A stretch of DNA of 64,000 nt from Bolinopsis microptera (lineage: Eukaryota > Ctenophora > Tentaculata > Lobata > Bolinopsidae). Numbering within the stretch: position 1 is the stretch's first letter; every line of letters starts with the position of its first letter. Where the stretch lies: the NCBI RefSeq assembly GCF_026151205.1, contig NC_087076.1, forward strand, positions 6,128,902 through 6,192,901, in the 5' to 3' direction. The notes below the pieces were generated by a model that had not been told where the DNA came from, made no database searches, and saw only the letters and a program-made list of their open reading frames with translations. Shown piece after piece: positions 1 through 12,700 of the stretch. A program made the translations under genes and the position numbers.

Positions 1-3000
1 CGTGGTCAACAGGATGGATTTACCATTCCTTGTCACTGACCTGATGACGTTCAGCAGCGTTTCTTCTCGGATAATAATGTCCAACATCTGCAACAAGTGA
101 TTATATTATTTTCTTATCGAGTACTATGGTAAATTACGATTTTAGACAAAACCAAAGCCAAATGAGCAAAAATCGTTGATTCTATCAACGATCTACTAAA
201 GTGAAAGTGAAAGTATAAACTGACCAATATACTGTAGAAGAAGTTGTGAACAACAAGTCCAAGTATACAGAGCACCATGTAAACGTTACGGTACAACAAT
301 TCTCCGTCTCTCTTCAGGTTTTCTCTTTTAAACCCTCTGTTTCCCAGGTAACTGATCAGGTACATGGCTTTACCAACCACCTAGTAATATTTACTAGTTA
401 CTAGTTATTAAACAATAGTTGTTGTTAGTCGTTAATGTTTCTATCAGTTTGCCTCTAGAACATTGAAATTTACTCCTTCATTTAATCTTCCATTAAAATT
501 GTGTTTTAAAAAACTAATATAATACCTTAACTAGACGGCACGCACTAGGGTATGTACATTGTACATACCCTAGTGCGTGCCGTACAATGTACATTGTACA
601 TTGTAGCATGAGCCGTTTACCGCAGCCTGGACCTACCTGACAAAGTCCCAGGAAAGTAAGAGTAAAGTTCATCCCGGCGGTGATCTTGAGCCGCGCTATA
701 CTGAACACGACGAGCATGGAGATGGTCTTGCTGTTGGGAGTCAGGTAACACAGAGCACCTAACACCACTAACATCAGCCACACAAACACAGATATTGAGG
801 TCGGGATTTCCTCTGAAGTTAAGGAAATGGTTAACGAGATAATATGAGCATAATATGTGGAGCTGTGATCTAATTAGCTAATTAATAATAATTAACATCA
901 CAAATGGTGACACTGAATCTAATGACACATGATGCATGAAAATGTTGATATAATTTGAAAATGTTGATATAATTTGACTCTCCAAGTTTTTACCTTCCAC
1001 CATGGGGAATGGGTAGAAGAGAGCGACCAGTGAGTTACAGATAACAGCTAGTAAGAAGACGATGTTTGCCCACAGGGGCATGTTCCTACTGATAGCATAC
1101 AACAGCGGGTTATCTGAAATGTTATATTATGTGAATAATGTAAAATATTTAAAATAATAATATGAAGAATTTGATTAACTTCTAGATGAAATGCTCTTAT
1201 ATATCATAATTATCGGATAATTAGAAATATTTCATTAGCAAACTAGAACCAGTCTCCAAAACACAAACCTCGGAGTTTCTTCTGCCAGATCATCTCGTTA
1301 AAGAGGTCATCAGTACGGGAGAAGAAGTCAGTGACCTTGCTGCCCTGTTCATCTCGCTCAGCTGTGTAGAGGACCTTCAGTTTACTGGTTTTAGTCAGGT
1401 AATTACAGATGGGCGGAACCTGGAACACGATCCTTTCCAGTGATCTGTCGTATCGTACAACCTGAAAGTGAAAGTGATGTATAAAAATTTTTGTGGGGTT
1501 CAGTTACCCTTAGGTCGGCGGTGATACGGTATCCTCTTCTGACCCATCATTTTGGATCAGAAATATTTGAAATAAATTCTGATCCATTGTTGGACCTGAA
1601 AACTAACCTCAATCTGAGCAGTTCGTTTGGAATAGTAATCGAGAGCAGGGTCTGAGAGTCTGCTAGCTTCGTTAATAAATCCTCTACACAACAAGTGAGC
1701 CAGCTCCTTGTTATACTCTGATAGCTGAAAGTTAGAGACAATGTCAACTACCACGCAACTTTTTGATGAATATTTACAGTATGACTTGAGATGCTTATCG
1801 TGATCCCGACTTTGTTTCGAGCCAAAATCTTTTTCAAGTTAACTTAATAATCGAAAGAAATAAGTGAATATAAAGCGTCATTGAAAGTGAAAGTGGGTAA
1901 GGGACCTGATAAGCGAGGATGCAGAATATGTGAAAGTGAAAGTGAAAGTGGGTAAGGGACCTGATTTAAAGCGAGGATGCAGAATATGTGAAAGTGAAAG
2001 TGAAAGTGGGTAAGGGACCTGATAAGCGAGGATATAGATGTTGTGTCCAACTTCATGAGGGGTGGCCTCATCGTCACCGATCTCTTCCTCCGCATCCAAC
2101 GGGTCGATATCCTCAGCACTACTCCCTGTTAGTTTACACGTCAATACTTAGTAAGTCAATAGAAAGTTCTGGAAATGGAGAATCCTACACTGATTAGTAC
2201 GCTATGAATAAAGAATAGTCTCAGAATCTAATTAGTGTACATGTAGTAAATAAACATGTTAATGATAAATATCATGATGAATGTTTTTATCTTTATTACG
2301 TGTTATGCAACAAAAAATCAGCTAGCTAGCGTTGAAAATGGGCGTTTTGTATTGATGAAAGAAGGAACAAAAACAAAACAAAAGATTCTGCCCGGAAGAA
2401 AGAACTAGTTAAAATTAATTACCACGTACTAAACTTAACAAATCTTAAAAACATTGATAATAACATAATAAATTATCTCAGAAAACATCAGCCAGCCGTA
2501 AAATTAAAAAAGATAAAAACAGGGCGTCTCGTAATGGTACTGGGACGCTACACACAGAATGCTTTGAACACATAGTGCCACGAGACTCACCACCCTGAAC
2601 CTCATCAGCCTCACCAGTATTGTAAGCCTGTCTGATGGCGTTCACAAGGTAGGACGGCTGGATATTCTGCATGATTCGCTCAGCCATGTCGGAGTCCTGC
2701 CTGCTCTCCATGATGGAGAGGAGGAGTTTGGCGGCGTCGTTTTTTAGTTGGAGGACAAGTGACATTCGTCTTTTGGCTAGTGGGTTGATGTCGTTCAGCA
2801 CTATGGCTACTATGATGTCTATTCCGTTGCTTTCTTGATATGCGATGGCGGTCTGAGAAAAGATGAATTTCGTCATTGAAAAATATTGAGTAAAACTAAA
2901 AACTTGATCTGATCAAGCAGTTGTGGTATAAGGAACATGATTAATTGCTATGTTGTTACCTGGAGCACCCAACAGAAAAAAGTGAAGAGAAACAAATACT

Positions 3001-6000
3001 GTACGTTGATCAATGGGATTCTATGAATGAACAATTAACTTTTAATTAGTAGACATTCAAATAGTGCTATGAGTTCTATGATTAAATTAAGATAGGTAAT
3101 GGCACGATAATTCACCTGATTTTCGGGGCAAGGACCCTGGCAGAACTCAGTGAGAGTACAGAGACACTGGTCGACTAGCTCGAAGTTACCCTCGTTGATA
3201 TAGAGTCCCAGCAGGCCCAGACCTCCTGTTGTTCCACCACATAACGCATCTATCAGCTCCAGAGTCTCGTTTACCAGGTTGTACGAGTTTTTGTTGTCCT
3301 GGGGTTATGTTGTTATAGTGAAAGTGAAAGTAGTTGTTGTTTTCCTGGGCTTATGTTGGCATAGTGAAAGTGAAAGTAGTTGTTGTTGTCCTGGGCTTCT
3401 GTTGGCATAGTGAAAGTGAAAGTAGTTGTTGTTGTCCTGGGCTTCTGTTGGCATAGTGAAAGTGAAAGTAGTTGTTGTTTTCCTGGGGTTATGTTGTTAT
3501 AGTGAAAGTGAAAGTAGTTGTTGTTTTCCTGGGGTTATGTTGTTGTAGTGAAAGTGAAAGTAGTTGTTGTTTTCCTGGGGTTATGTTGTTATAGTGAAAG
3601 TGAAAGTAGTTGTTGTTTTCCTGGGGTTATGTTGGCATAGTGAAAGTGAAAGTAGTTGTTGTTTTCCTGGGGTTATGTTGTTATAGTGAAAGTGAAAGTA
3701 GTTGTTGTTTTCCTGGGGTTATGTTGTTATAGTGAAAGTGAAAGTAGTTGTTGTTTTCCTGGGGTTATGTTGTTATAGTGAAAGTGAAAGTAGTTGTTGT
3801 TTTCCTGGGCTTATGTTGGCATAGTGAAAGTCAAAGTAGTTGTTGTTGTCCTGGGCTTCTGTTGGCATAGTGAAAGTGAAAGTAATTGTTGTTGTCCTGG
3901 GGTTATGTTGGCATAGTGAAAGTGAAAGTAGTTGTTGTTGTCCTGGGCTTCTGTTGGCATAGCGAAAGTGAAAGTAATTGTTGTTGTCCTGGGGTTATGG
4001 TGGTATAGTGAAAGTGGAAGTGGAAGTGAAAGTAAACAATATATGGTACATTTCAGCGGATATGATTATAGAGGAGGACGTTTTGATTTTCACAACTTCA
4101 CACAGAAAGTGGAATCAGTTAACGTGAAAAGTAGTTAACCTGTTTACGAAGATAGTTCTGGAGTTGAAGGTTATGATTCTCACAGAGAAGCTGCAGGAAC
4201 CTCAAGACGTGTGTCATTTCCATCACCTGGAGTGTGGCCAGATTGTTAACAGAAAAACGAAAATAGTCTTTCTGTCAAAAAATGTAAAAATACAAAATTC
4301 ATAACGTAAAATATAGGGATGCTCTTATGAATGAGTATTCCCAAGTTGAACCCACCTCCGCACCCACTCCATCAAGTCCAATCTCTTTATACTGAGGGTC
4401 GTCATCTTCTGGTTTCCTGAGGGCAGCCATGGCAGCTTTACTGGCACTGGCAGCTTGAGATAGGGCATCCTGGTGAAGAGAAACCGTGTTAAGTTGCTGG
4501 TATATGGACCTGGTATGTTTGTGCAGCAAATATTATACATAGTTTAAATGAATATCCCGGTATAAATATCCCAGATAATTAAAAAGTCGAGGATCAAACT
4601 GCAGGCAAGATTGAAGATTATACGTGATGAGAAATCCCACTATAGAAGCTAGAAATGTACCTGCGATCAACAGAATCATGCGAATCGAATGAAGACAGCT
4701 TAATAGGAATTAAGAGATTTAATAAAGTTATTTGTAAGCCTATAACATCCTCATTCCTTTGTGCAATGTGCAGCTTATACCCGCATTCCTTTTGCAGCTT
4801 GTTCGGTCGCTAGTCGCTAAAGACTTGGCTATGGTAGGGGAACCGAAGCACGATCACAATTGCTTTGACTTCTTTCTGTGTCAAAACTTTAGTGTTCTAC
4901 ATCCCCAACTATAGCCGAACTGATGTCAAATTTGTAAAAGCGTGAGCTAAATTGAATGCCTTGCGTAGCTTTATTGTCACAAAAGATCCTGTTTTAAGCG
5001 ATTCTGCGTAAGAATCAGGTCGAATAAGCGAGAAATAATTATCCTTAAAATCCGTCAGCTGCAGATCCGATGCAGGATGCGCAGTTCAATCAAGGTAGCG
5101 GAGAGCATTCCAGAATTTTCAGAAAAATCCTCTCCCAAAAAGATTGAGAATTTTCCAGAGAATTGAAGAATATTGCGGGTGATTTGTTTGTTTTAATATT
5201 GTATGGAGAGAGCTGCGAGTTGACCTGATCATAAGGAACCCTGTTGTCGTCGTCAGTTCCATGTAGTTGAGCAGGGATACTCCCTACACCTTCCTACAGG
5301 TGTTTATATTGGTTTCTACTTTTCTTACTTCAGCTTAATTACTTAATTAACTCACGCTCTATAGTTTATTTTGAACAAAACTCAAGTATGCATAATTAAA
5401 ATCTGAAATAACTTCAGTTTAAGAACACTTAAGCTTAATATAACTAAAATTATATTAATTAATTGTTAAACAATCAAGACTTTTTATCTGCAGTTGTAAC
5501 TACTATTTTATAACAAGTTTTTTTCTAAATTTTGGGAAATTTTAGCGAAAGATTTAAGTTCTAAAGCTGTTAACGCCACAAAGAGTTTTTCATGTCTGTC
5601 TTTCCGTGAGCAAAGGGGGCCATTCCAATGATATTTCTTAGGATTATAATATAATAAATAACGTGAGACAAAGTAATGAATTTGCAGAAGTCAATCTAGC
5701 ATAGAGTAATAAGATATAAATGATAAATGATAAAGAATAGAAAAATGATATCGAAGTGTCGAAGATTTTTAATCAAAAAGTGACGAAGAAGGCTCTCGCT
5801 TCGTGTGTGGCGTGATTCCGACGGCCAACACGTGTTTACACAGGCGAAATCTTAAGAATTAAACAAAACAGTTACAAATAACGGTTGCAACGGCAAAACA
5901 ACGGCCGCCAACCGGTTATAAACAGCTGCTTACCTGCATGTCATCCACCCTGGCTTTGTTGTTGCCCTGCCCGGTTACATCTGTAGTTGCCACTGCGTGA

Positions 6001-9000
6001 CAACTCTTGATCTCCGCGATTGCTTTTTCCATCTTTGTGAAGATCGTGTAAAAGAACTGCTCCGAGTTTTGGTTTACGAAACGTTCGTGGAAGGACCGCT
6101 GAATGGAAGATTGTCAGAAGAGTGTTAGGATAAAGGTAAGAATGGGACACATTTTAGCAGCAAGGTTGTAAAGTAACCTAAAGTAAGTAGGTTCAATAAG
6201 TCAGAAAACTCATAATTATCCTACTAAATTAGGATTTACAACTTTTTCCTTGATTGAAGACCCAGAAAGGGCTAGATAATAAAGTTTTACGAACAGTTGT
6301 TCGTAGTGTCTAGGGTCTAAATTATATCGATCAAGTATCATCATACTCATTATACTTAGCATTATAATTGGCATTATAATTGGCATTATAATTGGCATTA
6401 TAATTGGCATTATAATTGGCATTATAATTGGCATTATAATTGGCATTATAATTGGCAATGGCAGAAAGATAAAGACTATTAGCCGATTTAGCCGCCAAGC
6501 TAACGGGTGAGTTTGCCAATGATATAGCGTTTTTTCAGATGAGTGACATATTTAGTGTTTAAATAGCTATAGGTATATAGCGCTTTTTCAGATGAGTGAC
6601 ATATTTAGTGTTATAGCTATAGGTATATAGCTAGCCGATGAAAAGAGGCTGTTGACCGGCGCTCACGCCCTATTTTGCTGAAAGAAGGAATTGCTAACTT
6701 AACGTACATCAGTTAAACAAGCTTCGAATGATCGCTGGGTGAAAAAAAATTATTATTAATTAGACAGTAGACACATTCCATCAGTTCAAAATGTAGATTA
6801 TTCTAACTGTAAATGCGAAATATCGTAATGATCAAATGAGGGATAATTGCACCAACCTGGATGAGTGGGTTGCCTCCCTCGAGTAGTGATATACCCAGTT
6901 GTAAACTCTCGTGAAAGACGGCCGGACTGGACGCTGATATTACTAGCTTTATAAACAGCTCTGTTGCTCCGGCGCTGTCCAACAAACATTGCACCTGTCA
7001 GGGTTTTAGTTGAGAACTCAACTAATTATAGTCACAAACCCAGCCTCATCAGAATAAATACATAAATATTGAGATGTGGGGCTTATTCGTCCAATTCTTA
7101 TTATCTCCACCGAGATATTTCGCTTTTATTCACTGGTGATATTGGCAGAAGGATACCAGGGAACTATTTCCAACATCTCAGGTAAATTGCAGAACGTTCC
7201 TGCAGTACGTACCTGGAACAAGGTGAGGTCGTCCCTAGCCACGCTGACTGTGTTGCTTTGCTTTATCTTGGTGCACCAGTCCTCCTCCTCGTCCTCCTGC
7301 TCACCTGGATACGGAGTTTTAGGGGTCCTCCACAGGGGCCGGGGGGGGGGGGGGGGGGGGGGGGTTCTCCACAGGGGCCTGGGGGGTCTTCCACAGGGGC
7401 CGGGGGGGTAAATAATGATCAAACAAACATCAGATAGGGTTACAATTAAATTGTCGGGATTTGTTATAAACATTACATAAATCCAACCTAATTAAATAAA
7501 CCATGTCATATAATCGGAAAATTATTATGATTTGCACGGAAATCACCCGGAAATTACCTTCGTCATCATTTCCGTGTTCACCGATAGCACCGTTAGTGCT
7601 CTCGACTACGCTGTCTCCATAGTAACGCTGAAGCAGCCTCATACGTAAAGCTAATGCCTGAAATTAATTTACATAATAGCATTTATTTTAACTGAATCAG
7701 CTTATAAATGCTAGTTGAAGAAAAAAATAAAATACGGGCATCAGCAACTGATGATAATGTAGAGAAAAATATGCACATAAATATTTCTTAAATTTCATAA
7801 ATCTGCTGATAATCTTACGTCGGGAGTAAACTGGAGGTTGGTTTTCATCATACACCGGATGGTGTTGAGGAGTCTAATGATGAGTCCCTCGTCTATATTC
7901 TCCAACATCTTCTCGCAGTGGTTGATCAGCTTGCTTACAAAACCTCCTCCAGAACACTGTACCTGTCATGTGATCAGTTTTAGAGTGGGTGACTCTAACG
8001 CTCTCTGAGCTGTTTTACACTTAGAGTATGAGATCGAACTGTAACTATCTACACTATATTCATGATTTTATTAAAGCTTTTTTGCGAGCCAAAGTAACTC
8101 TTGTCTACATTTAGTATAGATGTGAGATTGGAATATCAAATTACCCGACTCTCACTGTCCTCCGGGAAAAGGCGGTCAGGACGGTGCATCACATCCACCA
8201 GGACACTCTTCTCAGCCTCAACTTGCGGCCTCATCTCCTCCTCAAACAAACTCACTATGTCCTGAAACAGTTTAGTTGGTTAATAATTGTGTTGTGGAAC
8301 TATTTTCCGTGGAAAACGAAACTGTAGGCTTATCAAAAGGTACCGCAAAGGCAAGGGCGTTAAAAGGTTAACCATTTACATATTATCAGGAAAATGTTCT
8401 GGAATTCCATAGTTATATTTTTCTGAAGAGACTTATAAATTGCAAAACTTATAAATTGCGAATGCCACAGTAGCTATCAAGAAATTTATGGACAGATGTT
8501 CCTATGGCTTGATAGCTTTTTTCATTAAACTTTTATTTGGACTTCAAAATGGCCGAAATTCCAAGTTTAAAGATGTAACAATGAGGATCCAACCTTCTCT
8601 AGGGCTATTATTTCTGTGAATATTGTGTTCATAAAATGTCCAGCAATATTTTACACCATTTACACGGACGTATATGCAAGGATACAAGAATACAAACGAA
8701 ATAATTACTTTAATATTGAATTCACAATACTTGTTATTCTGAAATGTTTTAGGTTATATCGTAATTATTGCTGAATAAAGTTGTCTAAAGCTATGTATAA
8801 GAATGATATTCAGTAAGCACTTTATGGAGAGTATAAAATGAACTGCTCTAGAAAAGGAGAAAATTCTATTTGGTTAAGAGAGAAACGCTGCTGGGAGGGA
8901 AACCAAATTATTGAATATCCAGGTTTTAACAATAACGTGTTCATTATCAGTACCTGAAGACCCTCAATGATGGTCCGATAGTCTCTACTTCCTCCGAGCC

Positions 9001-9780
9001 CAGAGGGTCGCCTACTCCTCACTCTATCCATCCACTTGTTTCCTATACGGTTACCAAGGATAGACCGGTTCAACAAGGAACTCATTTGCGCGTTCAGATC
9101 TGCTGTTATCACAATCTTCCTCTCGTTTGCTGAAAGTGGACATGTTAAGGGGACATCTAACAGGGTTTAGGATATTTGTTGGAGGAAATATGTGGCCCTG
9201 GTTTTTGCATACAAAGTCTCAAAAGTCAAAACCCTCCGACAAATCGCAAATAAACGAACCTATTTCAGAGAGAGTCTTGATGCAGTTCTCCACGTGGAAC
9301 TTCTGTTCCCCGGACAACCAATCACATCTGCTCAGCTGGAATGCTCCTTTTAACAACCTCATGAACATGGGCTGACGTGCCTGCAGGATATTGATTAATT
9401 ATTGTAATTCTAAGAAATGTGGATCAAACTTAAAGCTCTATCGTGTGACTGCACGTGAGCAACAAAAAGGGTGCCACGATGGAATTAATTGTATTAGTAA
9501 TTAATGTTAAGAGTTAGAGTAAGAGCACTTATAACAAAGTTATTGGAGTCTTGAATAAATTCAGAGGCCATGTCATGAAAAAATTGGGTCATAAAATGAG
9601 GTTGAAAGCTAGGAGTAAAAGCAGACTGCATATAATGAGGATTCCCGCACTTACATTGCTGGTGGAACTGTCCGAGAATGGGGAGGAAAAGAAGGAAGTT
9701 ATAATCTGCATGACAGGGATGGTCACGTACTGTTCTAGAACTATTTCGTGTCTAGAGGTAGGGCGGCCGTTGTTGGCTAC
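1..9780 (-). CDS. ITPR: IP3 receptor exon group 3 (20 exons, RIH-associated domain to transmembrane helices)
   Basis: Exons: 9780-9655, 9380-9260, 9129-8954, 8261-8145, 7962-7819, 7657-7558, 7304-7213, 6994-6857, 6098-5934, 4469-4356, 4226-4140, 3298-3116, 2852-2591, 2125-2019, 1724-1608, 1461-1269, 1113-994, 812-637, 380-225, 87-1 (cut by the window edge). Landmarks are [77 protein letters not shown] (RIH-associated domain), [82 protein letters not shown], then hydrophobic helices starting at [17 protein letters not shown]. The last visible residues ([18 protein letters not shown]) belong to the linker ahead of the pore helices. The exon ending at 7558 and the next one form an acidic linker ([13 protein letters not shown]). 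The donor at 2018 (GTCCCT) is unusual and lies inside a repeated unit. Confidence 0.95.
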
Positions 9781-12700
9781 CTGGAGGGAAATAGGTTTTC
9801 AGTTTTAGCATCGGTGTTGTTTCACCACCTTAGTGGTGTTACTTTAGCACTTTACTGGAGGGGTAAAATTGTGAAATATTAATGATGGATAACAGTATGT
9901 CCTAAACTTTCTGATCTTTAGATGCTTCAGATAGTTTGCGAAATATTAATGATGGATAACAGTATGTCCTAAACTTTCTGATGTTTAGATGCTTCAGATA
10001 GTTTGCGACGTTCCTGATTTTTCCAAAAAGTTAGAAATGTAATCGAATTAACAGTATTATTCAAAGTATGGCGAGTAAAAAAGAGGTGTGGATGAAAAAT
10101 CTCATATCCTTCATTGAAATAATATCCACTTAGATCAATTAGCCGTCTGCCTAAGTGCCAAGCATTTTTACTGATTCGTTATTCGCTAAATTAAATAAGT
10201 CTAACAAGTGAAAGAATCCGACATACTATATAATTTATGACACAAAAGCAGTTATTAAGTAGCTATATGTAGATAAAATTCACGATTTAATTAACAATTT
10301 GCAGCCGAAACCTTTTGGTTTTTGTCAGCTTATTATACGTTATTAGCCAACCTGGAAGGTATATCATAACTCACGCTAACTTCTGGTCTTATAAGACTTC
10401 AACAGGTACAAAAGTGTAAAATCATCAACCCTCCCCACCACCCGACTTCAGCTAACTACATTAGTTCCAAATATCCTTGTTATGTACTACATTAGTTCCA
10501 AATATCCTTGTTATGTACTGCATTAGTTCCAAATATCCTTGTTATGTACTACATTAGTTCCAAATATCCTTGTTATGTACTACTTTAGTTCCAAATATCC
10601 TTGTTATGTACTACTTTAGTTCCAAATATCCTTGTTATGTACTACATTAGTTCCAAATATCCTTGTTATGTACTAATTTAGTTCCAAATATCCTTGTTAT
10701 GTACTACATTAGTTCCAAATATCCTTGTTATGTACTACATTAGTTCCAAATATCCTTGTTATGTACTACATTAGTTCCAAATATCCTTGTTATGTACTAC
10801 TTTAGTTCCAAATATCCTTGTTATGTACTACATTAGTTCCAAATATCCTTGTTATGTACTACATTAGTTCCAAATATCCTTGTTATGTACTACTTTAGTT
10901 CCAAATATCCTTGTTATGTACTACTTTAGTTCCAAATATCCTTGTTATGTACTACTTTAGTTCCAAATATCCTTGTTATGTACTACATTAGTTCCAAATA
11001 TCCTTGTTATGCACTAAATTAGTTCCAAATATTCTTGTTATGTACTACTTTTATGAACTATCTTCACCAAGAGAGTGTTGGTTTGACCTCTGCGTTGCTG
11101 TCGAGTTAGTGTTAATTAACCTTGTGGTTTTTACTTGATTTTAAGTTGTCCTAACTGCCACTCATACACCGGTACACTATATCTCTTCCGGGGACTAAAT
11201 GTTTCTGTGATAACACTCTGTGGATTCAGAGGGTAGATCTCACAGATAACAGAGTCTAAGTAAACTATAGGTAAAAATATAATATTAATCATAAGCTAAA
11301 ATGTACTAATCTTTGTATTCTAAATGGGGAAAAAGAAGAAACATTGTCAGTCAGTCGAGAAAATTGTCAGTCAGGCTATATGGCAGCTTTGTAGATGTTG
11401 TGACTATGCTAGTAGTGGTCCCAGGCTTGCGACTGGAATTGCGGTGTTAAATCGATTTAATGGTACCAACGATCCACCTCCCACTTGTTGTTTGGTACTT
11501 AGCATTAATAGTGTTAGCTGTAGCCATTTATAGCAAGAATCTTAAAACATAAGGGGATGACAAGGAAAAGAGGAAGGAAAAAGAATAACGGGACAAACAA
11601 TTAATTAAAGTATTTATAGGAGCATTAGATATTGTAATTACAAGCTTCAATAATAAATCCCTGACTAAAACTTCTAATTAAAATGACACTTGGTACGCTC
11701 GCCCATTTTCACTGGTCAGTCTGAACTTCGGTTTAGCACGTTGTACACTTATTCACCTAAGTTTCAGAATTTGTTCAGTTTAGCAGAGTTAGTACCCGTG
11801 TTTCAATAAATCAAAAGATATCAGGGGAGTTCTTTAATAATGTTACGGTCATCTAGAATACCGAACTTCCTGAAAACGTTATCATATTTCCTCAGACAAC
11901 GTTTAATGCCTTTAATCAGTCTATCACGGCTATATCCTCTATCAATTAGAATTTTGAATATTTTGTGAAGATGGGAGGTAAAGATATCCAATCTAGTGCA
12001 AACATTACCATATCTAAGAACTTGACTTGAAAAAACGTTGTAGCCAACCTCGGTTGGGATGTTACTGTGAGGAAATGTAAGGGATACAACATGAAAATTA
12101 AAATCATCAGTTTTGTTATACACTGATATTTCTAGTCCTTCTGTGGAAATATTAATATTTAAATCAAGGTAGTTAATGATTTTATTATTGGAACCAGCTC
12201 GCTCCATCTCCAATGAATTAGGATAAATTTCTTTAATCAATTTATGAAAGTAAAGGTAGTTAATAATAGATAAATCGTCAACATATCGTTTATTATTGGA
12301 TAATATCTTTGCTAATCCCATTTTCTTTTCCTGAAGTAAACGTTTCATATAATTAAATTCCTTTTTGCCAACAGTGAGATCAGCTATAGGGGAACTTGAA
12401 TTTCCACCCATAGGAATACCCTTGGTTTGTATGAATACAATCCCACCGAAGACGACATAAGTGTTATAAATAATAAATTTAACAGCCTCTTTTAGGTCAT
12501 CTTGACTAAAGCAGGCATGACAATCATAGGTTTTATTGGAAAAGAAACATGTATTACTGTCTCTTTTAGAAATACAAATATATCTATTACGGTCTGAAAA
12601 TATTAAATCAACAACTTCATTAATCATATTCTCTACTTCAATCAAGTCTAATCTGGTATAAAGAGTAGTAAAATCATATACTTGTATATTATAAACATCG

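Noticed and set aside
10449-11055. Regular 31-bp repeats resembling a CRISPR array
   Set aside because: Units are directly adjacent with no unique spacers, in an animal intron. It is a minisatellite. The same applies to 57362-57810.
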